NCBI GenBank assembly: GCA_041574955.1
Contig: JBFGNS010000005.1
Span: 1 to 64,000 of the forward strand
Origin: CALZJC01 sp041574955
GTDB lineage: Bacteria; Acidobacteriota; Thermoanaerobaculia; Multivoradales; JAHEKO01
Direction: 5' to 3'
Length of the DNA stretch: 64,000 nt
Position numbers and translations under genes: made by a program. The notes under the pieces are model-generated. The model was not told the origin of the DNA. It made no database searches and saw only the letters and a list, made by a program, of their open reading frames with translations. Numbering within the stretch: the stretch's first letter is position 1; every line of letters begins with the position of its first letter. Below, one piece after another: positions 31,261 through 39,728 of the stretch.

Positions 31261-32111
31261 GCACCGCCGCCGCCGACCCGCTCCTCGGCCATAGCCGCGG
31301 CGGCGGTGCCCGGGTAGCTCCGAATCACCTCCTGATACCCGGCGCGCGCGCCCGTCTCGTCCCCCAGCCGGCGCAGGCAGTCGGCCGCTTTGAGCAGGCT
31401 GTCGGCGACCTTGTTGCCGGTCGGGTAGCGCTCGCTGGCCTCGCGAAACGCCGCCAGGGCACCCTCCAGGTCGCCGCGCGCGAACCGGCTCTCGCCGATC
31501 CAGTACTGGGCGTTGTCCGACAGCGGGCTGTCGGGATAGCTCTGCAGGAAGCGGCGGAAGCTGGTCTCGGCGTCGACGTAGCGGCCCTGGTGGTACAGCG
31601 TGTAGCCGCGGTCGTAGAGCGCCTGGGCGGCCTCGGTCACCGGCTGCTGGCCGGCGGCCGGCGGCGGGACGGCAGCCGCGGGCGCGGTGGACGGCGGCGG
31701 CGTGGCGGCCGACGGCGCTGTTGCGGGCGGCGGGCTGGCAGCCGGCCGCGCCGGGGTGGGTGGCAGATCGGAGACCTCGATCATCGACTCGTTGTCGCGC
31801 CCCGCCGGCTCGGCGGCGGCGGACGGCGCGGGCGGCGAGGCCGGCGGGACGGCCGGCGGCCGCCGGGCCGCCGGGCTCGAGCCGGGTGGCGCGACCGTGC
31901 CGCCCGCCAGCCGGGCCTCGAGCGCCGCCAGCTCGTCGCGCAGCCGCTCCAGCTCGACCCGGGTCATGGCCGCGGTCCGCTGCAGCTCGAGGATGCGGCT
32001 CTTGATCTCGGCGAGCTCGTCGGGGCTGGCACCGCGGTCGGTGAGCAGCGCCGACGAGCAGCCGCCGGCCGCCAGCGCCGCCACCAACAGCGTGATCGGA
32101 AAACGCCTCAT
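31257..32111 (-). CDS. CpoB/YbgF-like TPR lipoprotein
   Basis: The 284-residue protein has a lipobox (LLVAALAAGGCSS), a coiled-coil region (ELAEIKSRILELQRTAAMTRVELERLRDELAALEARL), a long Pro/Ala-rich linker (about 70-165) and C-terminal TPRs (ALYDRGYTLYHQGRYVDAETSFRRFLQSYPDSPLSDNAQYWIGES and following) as in CpoB/YbgF. CpoB coordinates outer-membrane constriction with wall synthesis alongside Tol-Pal. tolB and pal are not adjacent here; bamD is. The ATG overlaps the bamD stop. Confidence 0.85.
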   Translation of the reverse strand: MRRFPITLLVAALAAGGCSSALLTDRGASPDELAEIKSRILELQRTAAMTRVELERLRDELAALEARLAGGTVAPPGSSPAARRPPAVPPASPPAPSAAAEPAGRDNESMIEVSDLPPTPARPAASPPPATAPSAATPPPSTAPAAAVPPPAAGQQPVTEAAQALYDRGYTLYHQGRYVDAETSFRRFLQSYPDSPLSDNAQYWIGESRFARGDLEGALAAFREASERYPTGNKVADSLLKAADCLRRLGDETGARAGYQEVIRSYPGTAAAAMAEERVGGGGA

Positions 32112-32869
32112 GTCGCCCCCTTCTTCGGCAGTTTACCGACGAAGGAGCTCTCCGGGTGCTCGCTGCGCAACCGCTCGAACACCTGGTCCGCTTCGTCGTT
32201 CCGCTCGAGCTTGGCCAGCGCCAGCCCGAGGTAGTAGAGGGCCCGGTCTATCTCCTCGTAGTCCGGGTAGTCGTCGAGGATCGTCTGCAGCCGCGCGACG
32301 GCCGCCGGGTAGAGCTTGAACCGGTAGTTGAAGCGACCCACCACCATCTCGTGGGCCGCCAGGTTCTGCTTCACCCGGGCGATCTGCTGGCGCGCCTCGT
32401 CGGCGTACTCGCTGTCGGGGTACAGCCGGATCAGCTCGCGATAGGCGTCGAGTGCCTCGCGGGTGAGCGACTGGTCGCGGTCCGGCTTGCGCAGCCGCGC
32501 GGCCAGGCAGTTGGCCCGCTGGTACTGGACGTAGGCGGCCCGGTCGCTGGTCGGGAACCGGTTGAGGAAGTCGCGGTACTTGGCCTCGGCCTTGACGTAG
32601 CTATCCGCCCGGTCGTCGAGGTACAGGGCGTCGGCCGCCAGCAGCAGCCCCTCACGGCCGCTCGCCGAGTTGGGCTCGACCTCGAAGGCGTGGGTGAAAT
32701 GCTCGCCGGCGCGGCGGTACTTCTCCTCCTCCATCAGCCGCTTGCCGATCTCCAGCGCTTCCTCGGCCGACAGCGCCAGCATCGGGTCTTCCTTGGGCGC
32801 GCCGCTGCGGCAGGCGGCGACCGCCAGCACCAGCCCGACCGCCAGCGTGGCGTGGAGCAGCCGCTTCAT
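32108..32869 (-). CDS. bamD: outer-membrane assembly lipoprotein BamD
   Basis: The 253-residue protein has a lipobox (VLAVAACRSG) and five TPR-like units (YRRAGEHFTHAFEVEPNS, DSYVKAEAKYRDFLNRFPTSD, ALDAYRELIRLYPDSEYADEARQQIARVKQNLAAHEMVVGRFNYR, YPAAVARLQTILDDYPDYEEIDRALYYLG). The AAHEMVVGRFNYR segment is typical of BamD. It is essential for inserting barrels with BamA. It starts by ATGA overlap with rpe and overlaps the next gene in the same way. Confidence 0.92.
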   Translation of the reverse strand: MKRLLHATLAVGLVLAVAACRSGAPKEDPMLALSAEEALEIGKRLMEEEKYRRAGEHFTHAFEVEPNSASGREGLLLAADALYLDDRADSYVKAEAKYRDFLNRFPTSDRAAYVQYQRANCLAARLRKPDRDQSLTREALDAYRELIRLYPDSEYADEARQQIARVKQNLAAHEMVVGRFNYRFKLYPAAVARLQTILDDYPDYEEIDRALYYLGLALAKLERNDEADQVFERLRSEHPESSFVGKLPKKGAT

Positions 32870-33528
32870 GCCACCTCCGTCTCGGCGCGGCGGCGGAGCT
32901 CGCGCATCGTCGCCGGCGGGTCCGGCGTGGCGAACACCGCCGAGCCGGCGATGCAGACCTCGACCCCCGCGCCGACCACCTGGCGGATGTTGTCGAGCCC
33001 GATGCCGCCGTCCATCGCGATGCGGGTTGCCAGCCCGCGGCGCCGCACCTCGGCGCGCAGGCGGCGCGCCTTGTCGACGACGTAGGGCAGGAACGGCTGA
33101 CCGGCGAATCCGGGGTTGACCGACATGAGGAGCACGAAATCGGCTGCGGGCAGGATGTCCGTCAGGGCTTCGGTCGGCGTCGCAGGGTTCAGCACCACGC
33201 CGGCCTGGACGCCAGCCTCGCGAATCCGATGCAAGCTGCGGTCCAGGTGCACGGCGGCCTCCCAGTGGAGCGAGATCCAGGCCGCGCCGGCGTCGAGGAA
33301 GTCGTCGAGCAGGTTGTCCGGCTCCACCACCATGAGGTGGACGTCGAGTGGAATGTCGGTGTGTCGCGCCAGGTCGCGCACCACCGGCGCGCCGAACGTC
33401 AGGTTGGGCACGAACCGGCCGTCCATGACGTCGACGTGGATCAGGTCCGCGCCGCCCTGCCGGCAGCTTTCCGCCGCGCCGGCGAGGTCCGCCAGATCGG
33501 CGGCCAGGATCGACGGTGCCAGCAGCAC
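32866..33528 (-). CDS. rpe: ribulose-phosphate 3-epimerase
   Basis: Rpe interconverts ribulose- and xylulose-5-phosphate. The protein of about 220 residues has LLAPSILAADLADL, HVDVMDGRFVPNLTFGAPVV, PLDVHLMVVEP, WISLHWEAA, LLMSVNPGFAGQPFLP and the phosphate site MDGGIGLDNI...AGSAVF. The GTG at 33528 gives MLLAPSIL. A CTG two codons further up overlaps the preceding stop as CTGA and would give MSVLLAPSIL. Both are possible. Confidence 0.95.
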   Translation of the reverse strand: MLLAPSILAADLADLAGAAESCRQGGADLIHVDVMDGRFVPNLTFGAPVVRDLARHTDIPLDVHLMVVEPDNLLDDFLDAGAAWISLHWEAAVHLDRSLHRIREAGVQAGVVLNPATPTEALTDILPAADFVLLMSVNPGFAGQPFLPYVVDKARRLRAEVRRRGLATRIAMDGGIGLDNIRQVVGAGVEVCIAGSAVFATPDPPATMRELRRRAETEVA

Positions 33529-33530
33529 GC

Positions 33531-34274
33531 TCAGGTTCCCAGGCTCTCGTCGCTCGCCACCACCAGCGAGATCACGTCGCGCCGGCTGAGCGGATGGCCG
33601 GCGAGCGGGAACTGGCGCAGCACGACGCCCGCCCCGATGCCCTCGTAGGTCTCGAACTTGATGCTGCCGAGGCGGAAACCGCGCCGCTCGAAGAACCGCC
33701 GGATCTCGTGGTAGTCGCGGTAGATCAGGTCCGGCATGACGTAGACCGACGACGGGCTGCCCTGGCACAGGTAGAGGGTCACCGGCTGCGCGTTGCCCGC
33801 GCGGCTGCCCGCCGGCGGCGACTGGTCGACCACGGTACCCGGCGTAGCGGCATCGTGGTAGACGCTGATCGTACGGCCGACGGTCAGCCCCGCCGCCGCC
33901 AGCGTCACCTGCGCCGCCTGCAGCGCCGAGCCCGACAGGTCCGGCACCTCCACCAGCTGCGGCCCGAGCGAGACCACCACCTCGACCGTGCTGCCGCGCT
34001 TGACCAGGCCGCCGGCCGCCGGCCGCTGCAGCAGGATGCGGCCGGCCGGGACCTCGGCGTCGTACCGCTCGCTGCGCTCGCCGGCCAGCCGCAGCCCGCC
34101 GTCGCGCAGCCGCGCCGCCGCCGCCGGCGGGGTCAGGCTCACGACGTCGGGCACAGTGGTGGCTCCGCGGCGCACGAAGAGGATGAAGGCCAGGTAGGCA
34201 GTAGCCGAGAAGACGACCAGAACGAGGCCGGCGTAGAGGATCCACGCCGCGCGGCGCAGGACTCTCGCCAGCAT
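33531..34274 (-). CDS. membrane-anchored PASTA-domain protein
   Basis: The 247-residue protein has one N-terminal membrane helix (AAWILYAGLVLVVFSATAYLAFILFV) and three PASTA modules outside the membrane (TTVPDVVSLTPPAAAARLRDGGL, VEVPDLSGSALQAAQVTLAAAGLTVG, YVMPDLIYRDYHEIRRFFERRGFRLG). PASTA domains bind peptidoglycan fragments and usually hang on Ser/Thr kinases or penicillin-binding proteins. Here neither is attached or adjacent. The ATG at 34274 puts the helix near the N-terminus. It heads the operon PASTA-rpe-bamD-cpoB. Confidence 0.9.
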   Translation of the reverse strand: MLARVLRRAAWILYAGLVLVVFSATAYLAFILFVRRGATTVPDVVSLTPPAAAARLRDGGLRLAGERSERYDAEVPAGRILLQRPAAGGLVKRGSTVEVVVSLGPQLVEVPDLSGSALQAAQVTLAAAGLTVGRTISVYHDAATPGTVVDQSPPAGSRAGNAQPVTLYLCQGSPSSVYVMPDLIYRDYHEIRRFFERRGFRLGSIKFETYEGIGAGVVLRQFPLAGHPLSRRDVISLVVASDESLGT

Positions 34275-34339
34275 GGCGGCGAAGTCTACCAGACCGCCGG
34301 CGGCAGGCGGCGGCGGCCGCTGTGGCAAGATCCGCCGCC

Positions 34340-35200
34340 GTGACGCCTCTGCTCGGAGCCCACGTCTCCACCGCCGGCGGCCTGCCGCTGGCGCTCGAGC
34401 GCGGCGTCGAGCTCGGCTGCGACGCCATCCAGATCTTCGTCAAGCCACCCAGCCAGTGGCGGCTGCGGCCGCTCGCCCGCCGCGAGGCACCGCGCTTCCG
34501 GGCCGCCCGGGCGGCGAGCCCGATCGCCGCCGTGCTGGCCCACGCCACCTACCTGATCAACCTGGCGGCCACCGACCGCGACACCCTGCGCCGCTCGCGC
34601 AGCACGCTGGGCGCCGAGCTGGCACGCTGTCAGACGCTGGCCGTGCCGGCGCTGGTGGTCCACCCCGGTGCCCACCTCGGGCGCGGCAAGAGGCGCGGCG
34701 TGGAGGCGGTGGCGCGCTCGCTCGACCGGGTCCTCGACCGCCGCCGCGGCGCCGCCACCCGCCTGCTGCTCGAAAACACCGCCGGCCAGGGCACGACGCT
34801 CGGCTGGCGGCTGGAGCAGCTGGCCGAGATCCGCCAGCGCTGCCGCCACCGCCGGCGGATCGGCTTCTGCATCGATACCTGCCACGCCTTCGCCGCCGGC
34901 TACCGCCTCGACCGGCCGGCCGGCTACGAGCGATTCGTCGCCGAGCTGGATGCCTGCCTGGGGCTCGACGCCGTCGGCTGCTTCCACCTCAACGACTCGC
35001 GGCACGCCGCCGGCTCGCGGCGCGATCGCCACGCCAACCTGGGAACCGGCCGCATCGGCCGCGGCGCCTTCCGGCGGCTGGTCCGCGACCGGCGCCTGGC
35101 CGGCATCCCGATGGTGCTCGAGACGCCGCGCGGCGACGGCGGCGACGGCCACCGGCGGGACCTGGAGCTGCTGGGCAGGCTGGCGCGGGCTGCCGGCTAA
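34340..35200 (+). CDS. nfo: endonuclease IV (AP endonuclease)
   Basis: The 286-residue TIM-barrel enzyme repairs abasic sites. Zinc-ligand motifs are GAHVSTAGGLPLAL, VLAHATYLINLA, VVHPGAHLGRGK, LLLENTAGQGTTLG, GFCIDTCHAFAAGY, FHLNDSRHAAGSRRDRHANLGTGRIG and LETPRGDGGD. The GTG at 34340 is chosen because MTPLLGAHVS matches the family start. A GTG six codons earlier is also open. A -10-like CAAGAT eight bases upstream of 34340 hints at a leaderless message. It is divergent from the PASTA gene. Confidence 0.93.
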   Translation: MTPLLGAHVSTAGGLPLALERGVELGCDAIQIFVKPPSQWRLRPLARREAPRFRAARAASPIAAVLAHATYLINLAATDRDTLRRSRSTLGAELARCQTLAVPALVVHPGAHLGRGKRRGVEAVARSLDRVLDRRRGAATRLLLENTAGQGTTLGWRLEQLAEIRQRCRHRRRIGFCIDTCHAFAAGYRLDRPAGYERFVAELDACLGLDAVGCFHLNDSRHAAGSRRDRHANLGTGRIGRGAFRRLVRDRRLAGIPMVLETPRGDGGDGHRRDLELLGRLARAAG

Positions 35201-35745
35201 CCGGCGGAGCCGGCGGGCCGCCGTCGCGAAACGACGTTGACCCACCAGTTGACCACCCGGTTCACCACGCTGCGTGGCAGGTTGGCGGTCGGGGCCGGCA
35301 GCTCGGCGGCAGCCTTCTCCACTTCGCCGAGGGCGGCGCCGACGTCCTCCAGCGGGTTGGCCAGCCAGACCACGCGCAGCTCGCGATCGACCAGGAACAG
35401 CGCCGGCGGCGCCGGCTCGTCGCCGGCGGCGGCCACGCCGTAGTGGCGGGCGAAGTCACGGTCGTCGCTGAGCAGCGGGAACGAGAGCGCCAGCTCGCGC
35501 TGCAGCTCCTTGGCCTCCTCCGGCTTGAGCGGCGTGACCCCGAGAATCCGGGTGCGCCGCCTGGCCAGCCCGCGCGCCGCCGCCGCCAGCGCCGACAGCT
35601 CGCCCCGGCCGCGGTCGTCGGCCACCGCGAAGAAATACAGCAGCACCGCGGTGCGCGGCACCTCGTCGCGCAGCATCAGGACCACGTCCTCGGTCGAGGT
35701 CAGGTCGAAGTTGGGCGCTTCGTCGCCCACGGAGAGTCGGGCCAT
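35197..35745 (-). CDS. AhpC/TSA-fold protein lacking all cysteines
   Basis: The 182-residue protein opens like a peroxiredoxin (LSVGDEAPNFDLTSTE) and keeps the fold pattern (AVLLYFFAVADDRG, ILGVTPLKPEEAKELQRELALSFPLLSDDRDFARHYGV, PALFLVDRELRVVW). The position that normally holds the peroxidatic Cys (TPxC) reads AVADDRG, and no Cys occurs anywhere in the protein. It cannot use thiol chemistry and may be a binding or structural paralogue. It overlaps the end of nfo by four bases, convergently. Confidence 0.82.
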   Translation of the reverse strand: MARLSVGDEAPNFDLTSTEDVVLMLRDEVPRTAVLLYFFAVADDRGRGELSALAAAARGLARRRTRILGVTPLKPEEAKELQRELALSFPLLSDDRDFARHYGVAAAGDEPAPPALFLVDRELRVVWLANPLEDVGAALGEVEKAAAELPAPTANLPRSVVNRVVNWWVNVVSRRRPAGSAG

Positions 35746-35865
35746 CTCGGATCCTCTCAGGCTCCGCGCGCGCCGGTCGGAAAGCCGCCGGCTGCCGGGC
35801 CCCCTAACGCTGCGGGGGGCGGCTCGGAGCTCATCGCGCAGTGAGTCGGGACGGTCGGGGGAGGG

Positions 35866-37170
35866 CTAGCTGCCGGGCAGCGGCAGGTTCTTGACGAGGT
35901 CGAAATATAGCACCACGACCATCAGCAGGACGACCAGCGCGAAGCCCACCTGCTGCACCCTCTCCTTGACCTTGAGCGACAGGTCCCGCCGGCGCAGGCT
36001 CTCGACCAGCAGGATGGTGATCTGGCCGCCGTCGAGGATCGGGATCGGCAGCAGGTTGAGGATTCCGATCGAGATGCTGATGATGCCCATCAGGTGGAGC
36101 AGCACGGTGAGGCCGCTGCGCGCCGCCTGGCCGCTCAGCGCGGCGATCTCGATCGGTCCCGACAGTGCGCTCTTGGCGGCCAGCCTGCCGGTGACGATCT
36201 TGCCGAGCGCGGCGAAAGTCTGGCGCACGATGTCGACGTTGTAGCGCACGCTGGCGCCGAGCGCCGCCAGCGGTCCGTAGCGCTCGTAGTAGCCGATCAC
36301 CACCCCGATCTTGCCGACGCCGCCGTCGTCGCGCGGCGTGACGCTGAGGGTCAGCGGCTGGCCGTCGCGTACCACGTCCACCGCCACCGCCTCGCCGGCG
36401 CGCGCCTCGATCTGCTCGATGAAGTCGCGGCTGTCGGCCACGCTGCGCCCGGCGACGGCGCGGATCTCGTCGCCGGAGACGAAGCCGGCGGCTGCCGCCG
36501 GCGAGTCCTCCATCACCTGCGCAATGCGCGGCAGCAGCTGCGGGAAGACGCCGGCGTCGCCGAACTCGTAGCGCGGCACCACGGCGGGCGTCACCTCGAG
36601 GGTCAGGGCGCGGCCGTCACGGCTCACCTCGAGCTCCACCTGCCTGCCGGGAGAGGTGAGGATGGCGAAGTGGACGTCGTCCCAGCGCCCGACCGGCTTG
36701 CCGTCGACCGCCTCGATTCGATCACCCGGCCGGAGCCCGGCGGCCGCCGCCGGCGAGTCGCTGGCCACCGCGCCGACCACCGCCGGCACCTCGCGCAGCG
36801 CCGCCACCTCGAAGCCCGCCATGAAGACCACGGCGATCAGCAGCACCGACAGCACCACGTTCATCGCCGGGCCGGCCAGATAGACCAGCACCCGCTGCCA
36901 GCGCGGCTTGTTGAGGAACTCGCGCGGGTCGTCGGACAGCTCCCCCGGCTCCTCGCCGCCGAGCTGCACGTAGCCGCCGAGCGGGAACAGCGCCACCCGG
37001 TAGTCGGTCTCACCGCGCCGGAAGCCCCACAGGCGCTTGCCGAAGCCGAGCGAGAACGTCAACACCCGGACGTTGAACGCCTTGGCCATCAGCAGATGGC
37101 CCATCTCGTGGAAGAAGATGATGATGCCGAGCGCGAAGATGAAGGCGGCGGCGTTGGTGAGCAGATTCAT
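35866..37170 (-). CDS. rseP: site-2 protease RseP (M50)
   Basis: The 434-residue inner-membrane metalloprotease has the zinc motif FFHEMGHLLMAKAF near residue 21, two PDZ domains (VGAVASDSPAAAAGLRPGDRIEAVDG and AQVMEDSPAAAAGFVSGDEIRAVAG) and the second zinc motif NLLPIPILDGGQ near residue 375. It cuts anti-sigma factors within the membrane. It follows cdsA-uppS as in many bacteria, but dxr is absent from the usual uppS-cdsA-dxr-rseP order. Confidence 0.95.
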   Translation of the reverse strand: MNLLTNAAAFIFALGIIIFFHEMGHLLMAKAFNVRVLTFSLGFGKRLWGFRRGETDYRVALFPLGGYVQLGGEEPGELSDDPREFLNKPRWQRVLVYLAGPAMNVVLSVLLIAVVFMAGFEVAALREVPAVVGAVASDSPAAAAGLRPGDRIEAVDGKPVGRWDDVHFAILTSPGRQVELEVSRDGRALTLEVTPAVVPRYEFGDAGVFPQLLPRIAQVMEDSPAAAAGFVSGDEIRAVAGRSVADSRDFIEQIEARAGEAVAVDVVRDGQPLTLSVTPRDDGGVGKIGVVIGYYERYGPLAALGASVRYNVDIVRQTFAALGKIVTGRLAAKSALSGPIEIAALSGQAARSGLTVLLHLMGIISISIGILNLLPIPILDGGQITILLVESLRRRDLSLKVKERVQQVGFALVVLLMVVVLYFDLVKNLPLPGS

Positions 37171-37265
37171 GGCTCTCCCCTAATCTCTCATACGACGCCG
37201 AGGCGCCGGCGGGTGCGGCTGCAAGCCGCGTGCCGGTTCGCGGGCCGGCGCAACCGCCGCCGAGC

Positions 37266-38093
37266 TCACGGCCCCGCTTCGAGCCACCTGAGCAGCCGCA
37301 GCCCCAGATGCCAGACGGGCGCAGCGAACAACAGCGCGTCCAGCCGGTCCAGCGCGCCGCCGTGGCCGGGGAACAGCGTGCCCGAGTCCTTGACCCCCGC
37401 CGCCCGCTTGATCATCGACTCCACCAGGTCGCCGATCTGCGCCGCCACCGCGGTGACCGCCGCCAGCAGCACCAGCGACGCGCTCGGCGCGCCCAGCCGC
37501 CACCACCCCCACGCCACGGCGGCCAGGACCGAGGCCGCCAGACCGGCGGCGGCACCCTGCCAGCTCTTGTTGGGGCTGACCACCGGCGCCAGCTTGTGGC
37601 GGCCGAAGCGGGTGCCCAGGTAGTAGGCGGCGCTGTCGCCCAGCCAGACGATCGCCAGCAGCAGCAGCAGCAGCCAGGGATCGCTGCGCTGCAGATGGCA
37701 CAGGCTGGCGATCGGCACCGCGAAGTACGGCAGCCCGAAGCTCAGCAGCCCCAGGCCGCTCACCGCCTCGGCCAGCGGCGCGCGCGAGAACAGCGCCAGG
37801 GCGCCGAACCCCAGCGGCACCAGGGCGGCCATGGCGATCATCGGATCCCAGCCGAGCGCCTGCGGGTGCCAGCCCAGCACGCCGGGGCTGGCGGCGAGCG
37901 CGGCGACCGGCACCACCCACGGCAGCACCGCCACCGGCACGCGCGGCGCCGCCCGGCGCGCCAGCCGCACGAACTCGACAACCGCCGCCCCGATCAGCAG
38001 CGTCACCAGGACGAAGAACCAGGGCGACGGCAGACGGAACACCGCCACCAGCGCCAGCGGTACGGTGACCGCGGCGGTCAGCAGCCGCTTCAT
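37266..38093 (-). CDS. cdsA: phosphatidate cytidylyltransferase
   Basis: CdsA makes CDP-diacylglycerol for phospholipid synthesis. The 275-residue protein has about seven membrane helices and the family signature GDLVESMIKRAAGVKDSGTLFPGHGGALDR with the catalytic Asp residues near the C-terminus. It starts by ATGA overlap with the uppS stop (38090-38093). Confidence 0.95.
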   Translation of the reverse strand: MKRLLTAAVTVPLALVAVFRLPSPWFFVLVTLLIGAAVVEFVRLARRAAPRVPVAVLPWVVPVAALAASPGVLGWHPQALGWDPMIAMAALVPLGFGALALFSRAPLAEAVSGLGLLSFGLPYFAVPIASLCHLQRSDPWLLLLLLAIVWLGDSAAYYLGTRFGRHKLAPVVSPNKSWQGAAAGLAASVLAAVAWGWWRLGAPSASLVLLAAVTAVAAQIGDLVESMIKRAAGVKDSGTLFPGHGGALDRLDALLFAAPVWHLGLRLLRWLEAGP

Positions 38094-38908
38094 GCCCGCT
38101 GGGGATCGGATCCCGCGCCTGCAACCGGTGTGGCGCCGCGCGGCTGCGCCAGACCGCCGAAACGGCGCTCGCGCGCCTGGTAGTCCGCGACCGCGCGGAA
38201 CAGCTCCTCACGCCGGAAGTCGGGCCACAGCGTGTCGGTCACCCAGATCTCGGTGTAGGCCACCTGCCACAGCAGGAAGTTGCTCAGCCGCAGCTCACCG
38301 GAGGTGCGGATGAGCAGGTCCGGGTCGGGCTGGTCCGCGGTATAGAGGTACCGGTTGAGGGTGTCCTCGTCGATATCGGCCCGCTTGCCGCTCGCCCAGT
38401 CGGCGACGATACGCCGGCAGGCGTCGACGATCTCGCTGCGACCCGAGTAGTTGAGGGCGATGTTGAGCTGCATGCCCGAGCCGTCGGCCGTCTGCGCGCG
38501 CGCCGCCTCGAGCGCCCGCACCACCGAGCCGTCGAGCTCCCGCCAACGCCCCAGCACCTCCAGCCGGATGTCGTTGTCCACCAGGGTCTCGAGCTCCTTG
38601 CGCAGGTACAGCTTGAGCAAGTTCATCAGGGTCCAGATCTCGTGCCGGGGACGCTTCCAGTTCTCGACCGAGAAGGCGTACAGGGTGAGGATCTCGATGC
38701 CCATGCGGGCGGCAGCCTCGATCGTGTCGCGTACCGCCTCCACCCCGGCGCGGTGGCCCTCGACGCGGGGCAGGCCGCGGGCGGCCGCCCAGCGGCCGTT
38801 GCCGTCCATGATCAACGCCACGTGGCGCGGCAGGCGGTCGAAATCGATCCGCCGTACGAGCAGCTCGGCGGGCGAGCCCGGCTCCGCCAGTTTCGCTAGA
38901 TCCACCAT
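38090..38908 (-). CDS. uppS: undecaprenyl diphosphate synthase
   Basis: UppS makes the C55 lipid carrier for peptidoglycan and other glycans. The protein of about 272 residues has the Asp/pyrophosphate motif ALIMDGNGRWAAARG, VEGHRAGVEAVRDT, LTLYAFSVENWKRP, LNIALNYSGRSEIVDA and LLIRTSGELRLSNFLLWQ. The ATG at 38908 is preferred. A GTG 13 codons earlier is open too. Confidence 0.95.
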   Translation of the reverse strand: MVDLAKLAEPGSPAELLVRRIDFDRLPRHVALIMDGNGRWAAARGLPRVEGHRAGVEAVRDTIEAAARMGIEILTLYAFSVENWKRPRHEIWTLMNLLKLYLRKELETLVDNDIRLEVLGRWRELDGSVVRALEAARAQTADGSGMQLNIALNYSGRSEIVDACRRIVADWASGKRADIDEDTLNRYLYTADQPDPDLLIRTSGELRLSNFLLWQVAYTEIWVTDTLWPDFRREELFRAVADYQARERRFGGLAQPRGATPVAGAGSDPQRA

Positions 38909-38975
38909 GGCCGGCGGCCGAAATCTACCATACGGAGCGGTGGCCACGCCGGCCGTTGAAGCCCCTTGCGGCCAC

Positions 38976-39728
38976 TCAGCCGCGGCCGTCCGGCAGCCGG
39001 TAGAGCACCCGCTCCAGGGTCAGACCGCGGGCCGGGGCGGTGGGCCCGGCCTCCGAGCGCGGCCGCCCGGCGAGCAGCCGCGCGACATCGCCAACCGGGC
39101 GCCGGCCGCGGCCGACCTCGAGCAGCGTGCCGACGATCGACCGCACCATGCCGCGCAGGAAGGCGTCGCCCACCAGCCGCAGCACCAGCGCATCGCCGCG
39201 CTCCAGCCACTCCGCCTCGAGGATCCGCCGCACCGGCGAGCGGTGGCTGCCGCCGGCCAGCGCGAAGGCGCTGAAGTCGTGACGGCCGGCGAGCGCGGTG
39301 GTGGCGGCGCGCAGCGCGCCGACGTCGATGGCGGGGTCGACCCGCACGGCGCGCCACGATTCGAGCGGCGACAGCACCGCGGTCCGCACCAGGCGGTAGC
39401 GGTACTCCTTGGCAGCCGCGCTGCGCCGGGCGTGGAAGCCGTCGGGCATCCGGGCCGCCGCCAGGATGCGTATGTCCTCAGGCAGCCGTGCGTTACCGCC
39501 GTGGACCAGCCCGCGCTCCGGAAACTCGCGTGCCGGGCTCAGGTGGGCGACCTGGCCGCGCGCGTGGACGCCGGCATCGGTGCGGCTGGCCGCCACCACC
39601 GGCACCGGCTGGCCGAGCAGCGAGCCCAGCGCCTCCTCCACCACCTGCTGCACGGCTAGCGCGTTCGGCTGGCGCTGCCAGCCGGCGTAGGCGGTGCCGC
39701 GGTAGGCGATCGTCAGCCGGTAGACCAT
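38976..39728 (-). CDS. truA: tRNA pseudouridine(38-40) synthase
   Basis: The 250-residue protein has the TruA start YRLTIAYRGTAYAGWQRQP, the catalytic Asp in AASRTDAGVHARGQVAH, HARRSAAAKEYRYRLV and FLRGMVRSIVGTLLEVGRG. It modifies uridines in the anticodon arm of tRNAs. Its ATG lies 16 bases inside the end of the upstream glycosyltransferase gene. Confidence 0.95.
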   Translation of the reverse strand: MVYRLTIAYRGTAYAGWQRQPNALAVQQVVEEALGSLLGQPVPVVAASRTDAGVHARGQVAHLSPAREFPERGLVHGGNARLPEDIRILAAARMPDGFHARRSAAAKEYRYRLVRTAVLSPLESWRAVRVDPAIDVGALRAATTALAGRHDFSAFALAGGSHRSPVRRILEAEWLERGDALVLRLVGDAFLRGMVRSIVGTLLEVGRGRRPVGDVARLLAGRPRSEAGPTAPARGLTLERVLYRLPDGRG

